From NCBI GenBank assembly GCA_014163555.1, contig JACJGO010000009.1:1-64000 (forward strand): 64,000 bases of DNA, given 5' to 3'. The notes below the pieces were generated by a model that worked only from the letters and a program-made list of their open reading frames with translations, was not told where the DNA came from and made no database searches. A program made the position numbers and the translations under genes. Every line of letters begins with the position of its first letter. Position 1 is the stretch's first letter. Of the stretch, positions 8,472 to 18,745 are shown one piece after another. The stretch is from Flavisolibacter longurius (GTDB lineage: Bacteria > Bacteroidota > Bacteroidia > Chitinophagales > Chitinophagaceae).

Positions 8472-8766
8472 TTAGATACGGTTAACTCGGAAAAGAACCT
8501 AAATGGCAACAACCTGCCCGGCGGGTTATCCATGCACTATTGAGAAGTCATGTTCTCAAGTTTGGCCACTGGTGTTTTGCAAGGCATTGTAAGACATCAG
8601 GGCTTTTTTTATACTTGAAACGAAGGAACGCTGTAGCAAATAAAACAACTGTGACCTTCGATTGCAGGTGAGGCTAACGACTGCTGGCCGTAGTTTGTAA
8701 CTATTACTCATATGGTTTTGATGGCATCAGTAATATGTTTTCCTGTACTCTCACCTGCTTCAAATA

Positions 8767-11499
8767 TTATTTAGGGCCAACCTTATTCAACCTGTAAATA
8801 AGCATCAGCATACCAAATCGTTTCAGTGTCAGGTTCCGGGAATCTTCTATAAAGTTCTCTGACTGGTACCGTGTCAAACTGGTATTCCGGTTTAGGATAT
8901 CGTACACGGTAAACCTGATTTCTGCTTTTTTGTTCCGCAAGATTGGTTTACTGATGGCTGCATTCCACAAAAGGTAATCCTGGTTAAATCCTTCTGCTCT
9001 TCCTGTATAAGCCGTGTAATCAACGGTGCTGGCTATCCGAAAACCATTCCCCAAAAAACAGGACGCATTCAGGGCTACCCCGTGCGAAAAATAGGAGGTG
9101 TTCTGCGTGTTCTCCAGGGTATAGGAGAGGGTATTGTAGCTTGCGTTCAGGGTTAGTCCCATATCAAAATTTCCGCCCGGATTGTAATGGAATTGTAGAT
9201 CCTGGCTAAGGTTCAGTTCTTTCGAAAAATTCCGGGTGTTATTCACCAGGCTTACATTCCGGTAAAGATCAATTTGGGAAGACGTATTTAGGGTAGCACC
9301 CTCCCAGGAAGCAAAGGGGATTCCAATACCAACATTCCCACTCAGGTTATAGGCGCCATTCAGGTTAACCGGCATCCATATTTGTTCAAAGGCGTTTTGC
9401 TGAATAGAACTGGTAATCTTGTTTTGGATTTTGGTATACGCTATATAAACAAAAAAGCTGCGGAAGTTGGTGCTGTTAAAAGCATTGTAAGAAAGGTTGG
9501 CCACATGGCTGTATTCCTGTTTCAGAGCAGGGTTGCCTTTTTGAATGTAGGGGTACGATAGGATATCGGTAACATCCTGTAGCTGCCGGATATCAGGCTG
9601 GTTGCTGCGGCCCCGGTACTGAAGCTGCAGACTTTTGCCCGAACGAAACTGGTAGCTGACGGAAGCCACGGGAAGCAGGTTGCGAAACCGGTGGGAAAGC
9701 TGGCTGTTTTTACTGTCGTCATTTATCCTGAATAAAAGCTGCTGCACGGTAACGCCGATTTGGTAATTCAGCTTCCTGGTCATACCCCTGAAATTCGCCC
9801 CAAAGCGATGCCACCGGTTTGCCTGCGTAAAGTCGTTTGTCAGGCTGTCTTCGGGTACACCATAGGTTTTGGTGACAGAATCGTATGCATAAGCCTTTCG
9901 GTTTGATGCATTGTGCTGCCGACCGAACCCATAATGCACTTCCAGGATCTTTCCTTTGCCAACCGGTTCGGTATACGACAAGGCAACCGTGTGGTGCGTA
10001 TTTGCAAGGATGTTTTCCGAATAATAGTTTCTATCGAACGAGCGGGAAAGGCTTCCATTCGAATGCAGGACTTTGGAGGCGATGTCAGAATAAACTGCCA
10101 TGTCATTCCTGTTGATGATTTGTGTTAGAGCGGCGGAAAAGGTTCGCCCGGGACTGCTGAACCGGCGACGCCAGATCAGCGAATTCACCAGGTTAAGGGG
10201 TTGTGCGTTGTTTGCGGAGGATGACTGGCTTTCCCCGGCTTTATGGGTAGCAGCGCTTGTTTGTACCGCGTTGGCCTGTTGTTCCCCGTAGGAGGACCGG
10301 GATTTTTGAAGCCGAAGGGAAGGCGTGAAAACAAGCGTATTGAAAGAATCGATGGTATAGGTGACCTTCATATTGAAGCGGTGTGCCAGGCTTCTTGTCC
10401 GGACATTCGAGGTTCTTTCGGTAAGCAAAACGGAATCCGGCAAAAACGTTCGACGGTAGGCAGATCGTTCATTGATCGTACGCTCATGAAGAAGCAAATA
10501 GCTGGTGGTTACATCCAGGTTTTTCCCAAACAGGTTGTGGTAATTAAAACCGGCAACAGACGATTCGTTTAATCCCGTACCGGTTCGTCCGGGTAAAATC
10601 TGGTTGTTGCCTATTGCCGAAGTTTGTCCTGCCATGGCTGATGCCGACGCAACCGTATTGCTGGTGCCACCAAGGAGGGAAAGTTGGGAAGCCCCGTCAA
10701 AAAGATTGGCCGAAAACCCGGCCTGGTACCGGCTGCGGGTGCCAATGCCAGCGCTGGCATTGCCAAAATGCCCTTTCTTTTTGTCTTTTTTCAGCTTTAA
10801 GTTGATGGCCCTGCTGCGGCTGCCATCGTCAATACCGCTGAATTTAGCCTGGTCGCTGGCATCCGAAAATACCTGCACCTGTTCAATCATATCAGCCGTG
10901 AGGTTTTTTGTGGCCATTGAGGGGTCATTGCCAAAAAATTCTTTGCCATCAACGTACACCTTCTGCACCGTTTCACCCTGCGCTTTTACGGTGCCGGATC
11001 TGTCTACCTGCACACCGGGAAGTTTTTTCAGCAAATCTTCTACGGATGCATCGGGACTGGTTTTGTAGGCACCAGCTTTATAGTGGATGGTATCACCCCG
11101 CAAGCTAAGGGGTGAGATGTCCTTGATAACTACTTCGGGAAGCACATGCTCGTTTCGTTTTACGTAAAGAATTCCCAGTTCCGTAATCGTTGATCCATGC
11201 GCTACATAAAAAGCTTTTTTCAACAAGTCAGCTTTCTGAAAGCTAACATGGAGGCGGTAAGTACCCGTATCTGGAAGGTTGAAGGCAAAACTTCCGGTTG
11301 AAGAGGAAAGCAAAAAAAAGCGGAGCGAAGTATCTTTTTGGGATGAGATGGAAACTGTGGCATTTTGAATGGGTGCAAGGGCAGTAGAATCGTAAAGACT
11401 GCCTTTTACGACTAGATTGGTTGGCTGTGCAATGCCTGCTTTAGCCATGACAATGGCCAGGAAAATAAGAAGTAGGCGCTTTGTGAGAGTTGGCATCAT
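8767..11499 (-). CDS. TonB-dependent outer-membrane receptor (OMP_b-brl_3 type)
   Basis: A 910-residue outer-membrane receptor. Residues 1-25 are a signal peptide ending GIAQ; about 28-110 is a carboxypeptidase-regulatory-like domain. About 125-235 is the TonB plug, with VEDLLKKLPGVQVD and VYVDGKEFFGNDP as clear plug motifs. The rest is a large beta-barrel of the outer membrane beta-barrel family. It imports or binds a large ligand using TonB energy, and the ligand is unknown. There is no SusD partner next to it, so it is not a standard glycan-uptake pair. The codon before the two ATGs is TTG; I use the ATG at 11499, with 11496 equally possible. Confidence 0.85.
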   Translation of the reverse strand: MMPTLTKRLLLIFLAIVMAKAGIAQPTNLVVKGSLYDSTALAPIQNATVSISSQKDTSLRFFLLSSSTGSFAFNLPDTGTYRLHVSFQKADLLKKAFYVAHGSTITELGILYVKRNEHVLPEVVIKDISPLSLRGDTIHYKAGAYKTSPDASVEDLLKKLPGVQVDRSGTVKAQGETVQKVYVDGKEFFGNDPSMATKNLTADMIEQVQVFSDASDQAKFSGIDDGSRSRAINLKLKKDKKKGHFGNASAGIGTRSRYQAGFSANLFDGASQLSLLGGTSNTVASASAMAGQTSAIGNNQILPGRTGTGLNESSVAGFNYHNLFGKNLDVTTSYLLLHERTINERSAYRRTFLPDSVLLTERTSNVRTRSLAHRFNMKVTYTIDSFNTLVFTPSLRLQKSRSSYGEQQANAVQTSAATHKAGESQSSSANNAQPLNLVNSLIWRRRFSSPGRTFSAALTQIINRNDMAVYSDIASKVLHSNGSLSRSFDRNYYSENILANTHHTVALSYTEPVGKGKILEVHYGFGRQHNASNRKAYAYDSVTKTYGVPEDSLTNDFTQANRWHRFGANFRGMTRKLNYQIGVTVQQLLFRINDDSKNSQLSHRFRNLLPVASVSYQFRSGKSLQLQYRGRSNQPDIRQLQDVTDILSYPYIQKGNPALKQEYSHVANLSYNAFNSTNFRSFFVYIAYTKIQNKITSSIQQNAFEQIWMPVNLNGAYNLSGNVGIGIPFASWEGATLNTSSQIDLYRNVSLVNNTRNFSKELNLSQDLQFHYNPGGNFDMGLTLNASYNTLSYTLENTQNTSYFSHGVALNASCFLGNGFRIASTVDYTAYTGRAEGFNQDYLLWNAAISKPILRNKKAEIRFTVYDILNRNTSLTRYQSENFIEDSRNLTLKRFGMLMLIYRLNKVGPK

Positions 11500-11624
11500 C
11501 AAGTAAGGATTGGCTTTACTACACTGCCGCTTGGGCGTACGTTTTTGCTTTTAACGCTTTGCTTTACCATCCAGAATAGCCTCTTTCGAGAAATTTATTA
11601 GCATACACGCAAGAGGTGGAAAAC

Positions 11625-11662
11625 AACAAAAGAAAGAGGGAACTTGCCCTCTTTCTTTTGTT
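11625..11662 (-). terminator. Terminator of the 11685-12215 gene
   Basis: Perfect 16-base arms (AACAAAAGAAAGAGGG and its complement) around a six-base loop, 23 bases beyond the minus-strand stop codon, with a T-rich arm in the minus direction. Confidence 0.85.
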
Positions 11663-11684
11663 AACTATGCCAGTAAGATACTTT

Positions 11685-12215
11685 TTACAACTGTCCCAGT
11701 ATCTGGTTTAGATTGCGCAAGAGTGCCGATAATGGACTTCCGCCGTCCAGAAGACCAGCTACTGCGCAAAGCAGATTGCCCAATAATTGTCCAGGACCCG
11801 ATTCTGCGGTAATGTCCAAATCAATTGCACTCAATTGTACACGTAATCCTAAAAGATTGAGGTCAAGTGGACCAAGATCTAAATTGAGAATATCACATGT
11901 TCCCGTGGCACCTGTTACCGGTAGCTGGATAACTTGAGATATGGTTCTTACAATTCCTGTTAAAGGATTTGTCAGTGTCCCTGCTAAGGTACCAACCGCA
12001 AAAAGTTCTCCGTTACGAACAATAAACCGTTGTACATCAAAAGTGCCCACAAAGGAAGCGACACCATTCACAGTTCCGGTAATATCAATTATTGTCGGGT
12101 CCACTTGCTGCACATACGCTTTGCTTTGTGGAGTTGCATTTGCTTGCATCAAAACAGAACTGCTTACAAACATCGAGGCAATAGCAATGGCCGCTGCCAT
12201 GAAGTGTTTTTTCAT
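11685..12215 (-). CDS. Secreted hypothetical protein with Leu/Gly-rich C-terminus
   Basis: A 176-residue exported protein with a signal peptide (about 1-27, ending ANA). The mature part starts with a strand-rich region (DITGTVNGVASFVGTFDVQRF near 44-64) and continues into a Leu-, Asp- and Gly-rich section with two cysteines (TCDILNLDLGPLDLN and LLCAVAGLL). I recall similar secreted proteins with this layout in Bacteroidota and Actinobacteria, often mislabelled as transporter subunits, but I know of no function. The repeated DLNLLGL/DIT strands suggest a small beta-sandwich or beta-helix. It diverges from the AraC gene at 12550. Confidence 0.65.
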   Translation of the reverse strand: MKKHFMAAAIAIASMFVSSSVLMQANATPQSKAYVQQVDPTIIDITGTVNGVASFVGTFDVQRFIVRNGELFAVGTLAGTLTNPLTGIVRTISQVIQLPVTGATGTCDILNLDLGPLDLNLLGLRVQLSAIDLDITAESGPGQLLGNLLCAVAGLLDGGSPLSALLRNLNQILGQL

Positions 12216-12549
12216 ACATTAATTTTTTAAATGGTTATCGTTTGGTATCAAAAGGCCTCTTGACAGAGTGAAGTTCCCAACATCAGTGCCATTCAAGCCA
12301 AAACACGGCAGTTAGAAAGAACTTGAATTTTTAGCGCTATTGGTGACCTTTTTATAAAATGCTATGGATGAGTTCCATTCAATGCATGCGAAAGCAGAAT
12401 ATTACATCTCTGGCTAAAAATTGGATTGAAATTTGTTTTAATATTCGGCATTTTTTTAGGAGCTAGTTTCAACAATAACTTCTGATATGCAACGCCTTAG
12501 TACATTATTTCCTGCGTACAGAAGGTGAACAATATACAATGCCAAAGCC
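12216..12549. other. Divergent intergenic region, 11685-gene and AraC regulator
   Basis: 334 bases, AT-rich in the half near the AraC gene, between divergent starts. It must hold the promoters of both genes, but I see no confident TTG...TAnnTTTG pair and no clear operator repeat. Confidence 0.3.
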
Positions 12550-13551
12550 ATGGGAGAAAAGGTATATGAGTTTGTTGATTTGGATAAAGAGGAAGCATTT
12601 GTTCAGTTATGCACCACGTTTGGCGGTGTCCTGAAGGATAATACTATACATTTCAATAACAGCCTTGTTAGCGGGAAGCTTTGCAGGTGTGTTCCGGAAA
12701 AAGATACCTGGATACGGAAGTGGAAGCTGAATGTATCTGAAAAGATTATTTTACGCAAAATGCCGGCACCCGAAAAGGAGGATAAAAAGCTCTGTATCGT
12801 TTATCTGCTGAATCCGACCATTTTTACAGTTAAGAAAAGCATGCGTAGCATGGCATTGTCTCACCACCGGAACAATGTTTTTTTCACCAGTGAGGCCAGC
12901 CTTGATTTTTCTGTGGTACCCAAACAACCATTTTATGTTCTGGATCTTGCCATAACCACCTGCTGGATAGAGCGTCAGTTTGCAGATGCCGATCCATTCT
13001 TTAAAGAAGCCTTGGTCCGGTTTATTTCAGGGCAGGAGAAAAACATTTCTCTTGAAACCTGTTCAATGGATGAATTTAAAATACTGCGGGAGCTGGAATT
13101 GTCGGAGACGGTGGGTACTGACCATGATTTGTTGTTCTTACGATCACGGTTCTATAAACTGCTTATTGATTTTTTTTGTAAGGTGCTCAGTCTCGAAAAA
13201 GCTAAAAGTGCACAGGGGCTTATACACTACGAACAGGTAATGCAGGCCGAAAAACTGGTCATGTCAGATCTGAAGCAATTGCAAAAAGTTGAATGGATAG
13301 CCAAACAGGTGAACCTTAGTATTTCTTCGTTGATGCGACAGTTTCAATTGGTATTTGGAAAAGGAATTCAGGAATATTATATCTGCCGGAAGATGGAAGC
13401 GGCAAAATCATTGCTGCTGAAACAAAAACATGCGATTAAAGAAATTGCGCAAATGCTTGGTTACAAACAGCCAAGTGCTTTTATAGAAATGTTTACAAAG
13501 CATCATGGTTATTGTCCAGGCATGATAAAAGAATGGAAAGCTGAAGTCTAG
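12550..13551 (+). CDS. AraC-family transcriptional regulator
   Basis: A 333-residue regulator with an AraC-type double helix-turn-helix in about residues 235-333. The first HTH is in WIAKQVNLSISSLMRQFQ and the second in IKEIAQMLGYKQPSAFIEMF. The last part contains HGYCPGMIKEW, matching the usual G..P..Y/W region. The N-terminal 230 residues have no sensor domain I can name, as is usual for Chitinophagaceae AraC proteins. It probably acts as a homodimeric DNA-binding activator. A second AraC-type gene follows after 82 bases; the two may be an old tandem duplication. Confidence 0.85.
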   Translation: MGEKVYEFVDLDKEEAFVQLCTTFGGVLKDNTIHFNNSLVSGKLCRCVPEKDTWIRKWKLNVSEKIILRKMPAPEKEDKKLCIVYLLNPTIFTVKKSMRSMALSHHRNNVFFTSEASLDFSVVPKQPFYVLDLAITTCWIERQFADADPFFKEALVRFISGQEKNISLETCSMDEFKILRELELSETVGTDHDLLFLRSRFYKLLIDFFCKVLSLEKAKSAQGLIHYEQVMQAEKLVMSDLKQLQKVEWIAKQVNLSISSLMRQFQLVFGKGIQEYYICRKMEAAKSLLLKQKHAIKEIAQMLGYKQPSAFIEMFTKHHGYCPGMIKEWKAEV

Positions 13552-13633
13552 CCTGTATACCGGATGAAGAGTGCTGCCCCTGATTTACTTTTTCAAATTC
13601 AGGTTATTTACCAACCGAATCAAACGTTTTTTT

Positions 13634-14581
13634 ATGGAAAGTGAAATCACAAAGAGCCATGGTCCGGTTGATAGTAAGCGTAAAGCGTTTCAACTTTCGC
13701 TGGAACAGGAATGTATTTTACAGCCCATACAGAAATGGGGCAGTGTACATGTCTACCACATTGAACCCGGTTTAATGGTTCGAATGTGGAATTGCCGTTT
13801 GAATGGAGAAGCTGAATTGGTTCTTGATCTGCATTCGCAGGAAACGGATTTTACACTTGCCTTTTTCCCGGAGCGGATGCAAATGCAGCTTAGTAATGAT
13901 AAGCGGTTATGGCATAAAAATGCAGCCTGGAATATTATTTTCGCAGGGCCAATCTGTCTTCGCCTTCATCTTGCTCATGAAACGAATGCTTGTTTCCTGA
14001 GCCTTCATTTCACACAGGATTGGCTTCGTAACCATGTATGTGAATCTTATACAATCTTCAGCGGGGAAAATGTCCGGAATCGTTCAGGTGAGGGATTTTT
14101 TATGCTGGAATCCATGAGTGCAAAGGAGCTGGAATCGGTTTTAGCCGTACAGAAAGAAAGCTGGCAAAAATCATTGGGTATTTTATATGTAAAGTCACAC
14201 GTGCTTACATTGGTCAATGATTTTTTTGCAAGGGTTTCTGATACGGAATTGAACAAACTGGAATCGAATGAATCAACCGATGTATTGGCGTCAATTGAGC
14301 AGGAACTGGTTGCCAATATCAGTTCAGCGCTTCCTCCGCTAAAGGAATTGGCATCCCGGTTTTCCTTGAGTGAATCATCGCTGAAAAGACATTTCAAGCA
14401 AAAACACGGAGAGAATATCTCCTCTTTTTTTCAAAAGCAATAAATGGCATTTGCTAAATTCCTTCTCGAAAAACGAAATTATACAATGTCCGAAGCGGCA
14501 ATAACAGTGGGTTACAAGTCAACCTATAATTTCTCTACTCAATACAGGAAATATGTCGAAATGTGTAAAGAACACGAGTAA
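13634..14581 (+). pseudogene. AraC-family regulator interrupted by an in-frame stop
   Basis: Codons from the ATG at 13634 read as an AraC regulator for 269 residues and stop at TAA (14441-14443) in the middle of the DNA-binding domain, right after NISSFFQKQ. The same frame then continues at once with an ATG (14444) for 45 more codons, MAFAKFLLEKRNYTMSEAAI onward. That is precisely the missing part: the inter-HTH linker and the second helix-turn-helix (SEAAITVGYKSTYNFSTQYRKY). One base change (such as AAA to TAA at a Lys/Arg position) explains it. The upstream part alone lacks half of the DNA-binding domain. I chose 13634 over 13571 because the earlier extension is hydrophobic and atypical. 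Readthrough or reinitiation at the abutting ATG cannot be excluded. Confidence 0.75.
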
Positions 14582-14886
14582 AACTGAAATGGGCAGATAA
14601 TCTGTTATATAAATAGCTGCAGAACCGGTGTTAAGAACCAGGATTAGAGAAATTGTACAACGGGATTAATGTCTGGAGAGAATTATGGATTTACAATGAT
14701 TCCGATGTTTGTAGTGTTCTTTTTGATTTAGGATTACTGGTTATAGTAAGATCCAAGGCACATGTTTGGTCTTATTGATCACATCCAGTTTCATTTCTGC
14801 GACACTCATAACAACCAATTTTTCTCTCTCAAATTTAATTCTATTCTTTCAGTGACAAACGCCCACAAGCAGTACACAATTGCACA
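14582..14886. other. Intergenic region after the broken AraC gene
   Basis: About 300 AT-rich bases. A plus-strand open frame at 14762-14965 runs through the ahcY terminator and shows no domain, so it is not called. I see nothing else here. Confidence 0.3.
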
Positions 14887-14915
14887 AGAAAAAAGCCCCG
14901 CATCACTGCAGGGCT
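14887..14915 (-). terminator. Rho-independent terminator of ahcY
   Basis: On the minus strand a nine-base stem (AGCCCTGCA with TGCGGGGCT, one G-T pair) and a four-base loop are followed by a run of T residues, 25 bases after the ahcY stop. Confidence 0.85.
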
Positions 14916-14939
14916 CAATCTATCTAACAACACTAAAAA

Positions 14940-16268
14940 TTAATAACGGTAAGCCTCAGGCTTGAACGGACCTTCTTTGCTGATACCGAGGTACTCGGCC
15001 TGTGCTTCGGTCAGCTCATCCAGCTCCACACCAATCTTGGCCAGGTGCAGGCGGGCTACTTTCTCATCCAGGTGCTTCGGCAGAACGTAAACCTTGTTCT
15101 CGTAGGCCGCACCGTTGGTCCACAGTTCAATCTGGGCCAGGGTTTGGTTGGAGAAGGAGTTACTCATGACAAACGAAGGGTGACCGGTAGCGCAACCCAG
15201 GTTCACCAGGCGGCCTTCAGCCAGCAGGATAATATCCTTGCCCTCGATGTTGTAAATATCCACTTGCGGCTTCACGGTATCTTTCGTGTGACCGTAGTTG
15301 TTGTTCAACCAGGCAACGTCAATTTCAATATCAAAGTGACCAATGTTACACACAATGGCCTTGTCCTTCATGCTGCGGAAATGCACTTCCGTGATCAGGT
15401 CGCGGCAACCGGAAGCGGTAACAATGATATCAGCCTCTTTCACGGCATCAACCATCTTCTTAACTTCAAAGCCGTCCATAGCAGCTTGCAGGGCACAGAT
15501 GGGATCGATCTCGGTCACGATCACACGGCAACCGGCACCGGCCAGGGAAGCGGCAGAACCTTTACCCACATCACCGTATCCACCTACGACAGCTACTTTG
15601 CCAGCCAGCATGACATCCGTCGCACGACGGATCGAATCAACCAGCGATTCTTTACAACCGTACTTGTTATCAAACTTGCTCTTGGTAACTGAATCGTTTA
15701 CGTTAATGGCGGGAACCGGTAGGGTGCCTTTGGCCATTCTTTCGTACAGGCGGTGAACACCGGTAGTCGTTTCTTCGGAGATGCCTTTTACGTATTGCAC
15801 CAGCTCGGGGTATTTGTCCAGCACCATGTTGGTCAGGTCGCCACCATCGTCCAGGATCATGTTCAGCGGACGATCAGCGCCACCAAAGAACAGGGTTTGC
15901 TCAATACACCAATCCGCTTCTTCCTGTGTTTGGCCTTTCCAGGCAAACACGCCAATACCGGCAGCGGCGATGGCAGCAGCGGCTTGATCTTGTGTAGAGA
16001 AGATATTACAGGAGCTCCATTTTACTTCGGCGCCCAGGGCCACCAGCGTTTCAATCAGCACGGCGGTCTGGATGGTCATGTGCAGGCAGCCGGCAATGCG
16101 GGCACCTTTCAAGGGCTGGCTGGCCGCGTACTCCTGGCGAATGGCCATCAGTCCGGGCATTTCAGCTTCTGCCAAACGAATTTCTTTGCGGCCCCACTCG
16201 GCAAGGCTCATGTCTTTTACCTTATACTTCAGGGAGAAGTCGATGTTGGTGTTTGTGAGTGTTGACAT
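14940..16268 (-). CDS. ahcY: Adenosylhomocysteinase (S-adenosyl-L-homocysteine hydrolase)
   Basis: A 442-residue enzyme that reversibly splits S-adenosylhomocysteine into adenosine and homocysteine, removing the product inhibitor of methyltransferases in the activated methyl cycle. It is NAD-dependent and cytoplasmic. Visible family features are [13 protein letters not shown] early, the NAD-binding [13 protein letters not shown] near residues 225-237, the [10 protein letters not shown] stretch, and the C-terminal KPEAYRY. The length matches bacterial SAHH enzymes with the extra insert. ATG at 16268. An Lrp/AsnC regulator is transcribed divergently and could control it. I see no SAH riboswitch in the leader; instead there is a word-repeat hairpin at 16311-16372. 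Confidence 0.97.
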   Translation of the reverse strand: MSTLTNTNIDFSLKYKVKDMSLAEWGRKEIRLAEAEMPGLMAIRQEYAASQPLKGARIAGCLHMTIQTAVLIETLVALGAEVKWSSCNIFSTQDQAAAAIAAAGIGVFAWKGQTQEEADWCIEQTLFFGGADRPLNMILDDGGDLTNMVLDKYPELVQYVKGISEETTTGVHRLYERMAKGTLPVPAINVNDSVTKSKFDNKYGCKESLVDSIRRATDVMLAGKVAVVGGYGDVGKGSAASLAGAGCRVIVTEIDPICALQAAMDGFEVKKMVDAVKEADIIVTASGCRDLITEVHFRSMKDKAIVCNIGHFDIEIDVAWLNNNYGHTKDTVKPQVDIYNIEGKDIILLAEGRLVNLGCATGHPSFVMSNSFSNQTLAQIELWTNGAAYENKVYVLPKHLDEKVARLHLAKIGVELDELTEAQAEYLGISKEGPFKPEAYRY

Positions 16269-16310
16269 TTTGTAGAATTATGAATTAAACGTTAGAAAGC
16301 AATTTTTTTC

Positions 16311-16372
16311 GTTGTTGACAGTTGATAGTTGCCCGATACAGCCTACAGCTAACTGACAACGACCAACGCAAC
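16311..16372. repeat. Imperfect inverted repeat of short words upstream of ahcY
   Basis: GTTGTTGACAGTTGATAGTTG at 16311-16331 pairs imperfectly with the stretch CAGCTAACTGACAACGACCA at 16346-16365 and its continuation. This belongs with the other intergenic word-repeat hairpins in this window. Confidence 0.45.
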
Positions 16373-16474
16373 GCCGCAAAGGTAAGGTAGTAGGAAAAAA
16401 TCCTGACAGACTCTCAAAATTTAGGAAAATCATCAGCTATTGGCGTACTTAGCAGGAAAATCGCCTGTTTGCTT

Positions 16475-16963
16475 ATGGCCAAAGCCCTTTCGAAAGAGGA
16501 AATGCCTGTACTGGACACAAAAGACCTCGAGATTCTGAAGCTGCTGCAGCAAAATGCCCGTGCCACCATCAAGGAGATTTCGGAAAAAGTACACCTTAGT
16601 ACCACGCCGGTGCACGAACGCATCCGGCGCATGGAGGAGAGTGGAGTCATTCAACAATACGTGACCTTGCTGAACGCTTCCAAAATAGGCAAGGGGTTGA
16701 TGGTGATCTGTTATGTTTCGCTGCGGCAACACAGCAAGCATGCCGGGGAGAAATTTATTAAAGGGATCCTGGAAATGAATGAAGTGTTGGAATGCCTCAC
16801 CATCTCCGGCGAATTTGATTTTATGCTGAAAGTGGTAGCCGCCAACATGGATGAATACTACCATTTTCATGTCAACAAACTGAGTTCACTGGAGAACGTA
16901 GGCAATGTGCAAAGCGTGTTTGTCATGGGTGTGGTGAAGATGACGCAGCAACTGGTGTGGTGA
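16475..16963 (+). CDS. Lrp/AsnC family transcriptional regulator
   Basis: A regulator of 162 residues with an N-terminal winged HTH (LDTKDLEILKLLQQNARATI, then TTPVHERIRRMEESGVI) and a C-terminal RAM/AsnC ligand-binding domain (GEFDFMLKVVAANMDEYYHF). These proteins bind amino acids and form octameric rings that regulate amino-acid metabolism. A TTG at 16469 also opens this frame, but ATG at 16475 or ATG at 16502 is more likely. The second would leave the usual short N-terminus before the HTH. It is divergent from ahcY, so sulfur amino acid control is a reasonable guess, not shown. Confidence 0.85.
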   Translation: MAKALSKEEMPVLDTKDLEILKLLQQNARATIKEISEKVHLSTTPVHERIRRMEESGVIQQYVTLLNASKIGKGLMVICYVSLRQHSKHAGEKFIKGILEMNEVLECLTISGEFDFMLKVVAANMDEYYHFHVNKLSSLENVGNVQSVFVMGVVKMTQQLVW

Positions 16964-17104
16964 GGCGGCATTGGAGGTTACACAGAGAAGCACAATTGCA
17001 ATAAAAAACAGCAGGCATAACCAGATTCACAAGGGTGACTACCAAATTCACAATAGCGCAAAATAGGGGAAGAAGAGAGGATGAGATTTGGTGAAAATTC
17101 TGGT

Positions 17105-18745
17105 ATGAAAAAAATCATTTTTGTTTTCTCGCTGACAGTCAGCCTTGGCCTTTCCGGCTTATCCCAGGTAACCTTAAAAGGACTTACCACCATCTACGGC
17201 GGCACGCCTACCGACGACGTGCCGGTGCTGGCCGTTGCCATTTCCACTACCGATGCGCAGTACCAACACAAGGAAGGCGAAGCCCTTGGTTTTCCCTTGA
17301 AGGTGCGCCGGGGCCGGGAGGCAAAGATTCTCACCTCCTGGCAGGTTTTCGATACCGGTGGCGTTCACCTTTTGGTCGTCTCGCCATCGTCGCTGCCCGC
17401 CAATAAGTTTGAATACCGCGTCTTAAAAAATGGGGAAGGAACCATGCGGCCCTGGACAACCATTGGCGACAACCAAACTCTCTCCCAGGCCGGAACAGCC
17501 ATGACTTACCTGGGAAATTTCATCTCGGAGAAGGGCAGCTTCCTGGTGATAGATCTGCGCAGGAAGGGCAGCGACTCAATTTCCTCAGCGGCCCTGGTTT
17601 TCTTTCGGAATGCACAGCCTACGCTTTCTATCATCTACCTGGGCGATGAAACCAAACAGTTGCTAAAGCGGATCGCTGAGCCCAATAGGGATCCCGATCC
17701 GCAGGAAAGGCAAAAATGGACTGCCCGGTACAGCGAAGAAGAGATGGATGCAGGAACGGGGCTGCCGAGAAAACTGGTGCTGGAACCGGAGCAGAGCACG
17801 GTGATCTTTTATCTGAAAGAGCAGGTACAAAAAGCGGAGCTACTTGAATACCAACTGGTGCGAAACGGGAAAGTGGTTACCGATTGGAAGCCGAACGATT
17901 ATGACAATGGTTTTGTTTGGCTCAACAACCTGCCACCAGGCGATTACCAGCTCAACATGCGCTTTGCCATTCAGCGGGAGAATGTAACCTCTTACCCTTT
18001 TCGCATCAGGGCCCGATGGGACCAGACCCTGACATATAAATTCATTGCAGGCGGCTTAATAGCTGCCTTTTTTGGTTTTTTGTTCGTACTCTTTCGCCTG
18101 CGCCGGCAGCGGCAAAAATTGCGAAGTACCCAGGCGCAGCGTGACAAGGCGCAGGCCGGCCTTCGAACCATCTACGCTCAACTGAACCCGCATTTTATCT
18201 TTAATGCACTGAGTTCTATCCAGGGCCTCATCAACAAAGGCGACACGGAGGCGGCCAACCGTTATCTTTCCACCTTTAGCAGGTTATTACGGGAGTCCCT
18301 GGTGCACAGCGAAAAAGAAAGCGTGCCCATGTCGGCCGAAGTACAAATGCTGGACACCTACCTGCAACTGGAGCAATTGCGGTTTCGCTTTCAGTATTCT
18401 ATTACCGTAGAGGAAGAAATTGATCCGGATTCGGTAGAATTGCCGGCCCTGCTTTTGCAACCCCTGGTAGAAAATGCCATCAGGCACGGTGTGTCAGCCC
18501 TGCAGGAAAAAGGACAAATTCATGTATCGTTTGTCAGGAAGGAAAATGCTCTTTTAGCAACGGTTACCGACAATGGCAAGGGCTTCAACACAGCAATACC
18601 CGCATCCGGTTTTGGCTTAAAACTGACAAGGGAGCGGATAGCGCTGCTTACGGAAGCTGACAGGGAACACGCCATAACGCTTTCCGTAGAATCAGCAGGC
18701 AGCGAAGGAACCACGATTGTTGTACATTTCAGGAATTGGTTATGA
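17105..18745 (+). CDS. LytS-type sensor histidine kinase with periplasmic beta domain
   Basis: A 546-residue membrane kinase. A signal peptide (1-21) leads a periplasmic sensory region of about 290 residues, including DUF5103-like beta strands; that sub-assignment is tentative. One membrane helix follows (about 308-330), then a coiled linker and a His_kinase domain of the LytS/YehU kind. The phospho-acceptor His363 lies in LNPHFIFNALSS. The HATPase domain shows the N box LVENAIRHG (about 455-463) and DNGKGF (near 490). It shares an ATGA overlap with the next gene, so kinase and regulator are co-translated. I chose ATG 17105 because it starts the signal peptide. Confidence 0.88.
   Translation: MKKIIFVFSLTVSLGLSGLSQVTLKGLTTIYGGTPTDDVPVLAVAISTTDAQYQHKEGEALGFPLKVRRGREAKILTSWQVFDTGGVHLLVVSPSSLPANKFEYRVLKNGEGTMRPWTTIGDNQTLSQAGTAMTYLGNFISEKGSFLVIDLRRKGSDSISSAALVFFRNAQPTLSIIYLGDETKQLLKRIAEPNRDPDPQERQKWTARYSEEEMDAGTGLPRKLVLEPEQSTVIFYLKEQVQKAELLEYQLVRNGKVVTDWKPNDYDNGFVWLNNLPPGDYQLNMRFAIQRENVTSYPFRIRARWDQTLTYKFIAGGLIAAFFGFLFVLFRLRRQRQKLRSTQAQRDKAQAGLRTIYAQLNPHFIFNALSSIQGLINKGDTEAANRYLSTFSRLLRESLVHSEKESVPMSAEVQMLDTYLQLEQLRFRFQYSITVEEEIDPDSVELPALLLQPLVENAIRHGVSALQEKGQIHVSFVRKENALLATVTDNGKGFNTAIPASGFGLKLTRERIALLTEADREHAITLSVESAGSEGTTIVVHFRNWL

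Noticed and set aside
14762-14965. Plus-strand frame of 67 codons after the AraC pseudogene
   Set aside because: It runs through the ahcY terminator and shows no family features.
15045-15692. Antisense frame inside ahcY
   Set aside because: Overlaps a strongly conserved enzyme and has no independent features.
16269-16474. Possible SAH riboswitch upstream of ahcY
   Set aside because: I looked for conserved riboswitch structure in the leader and saw only word repeats and AT-rich sequence.
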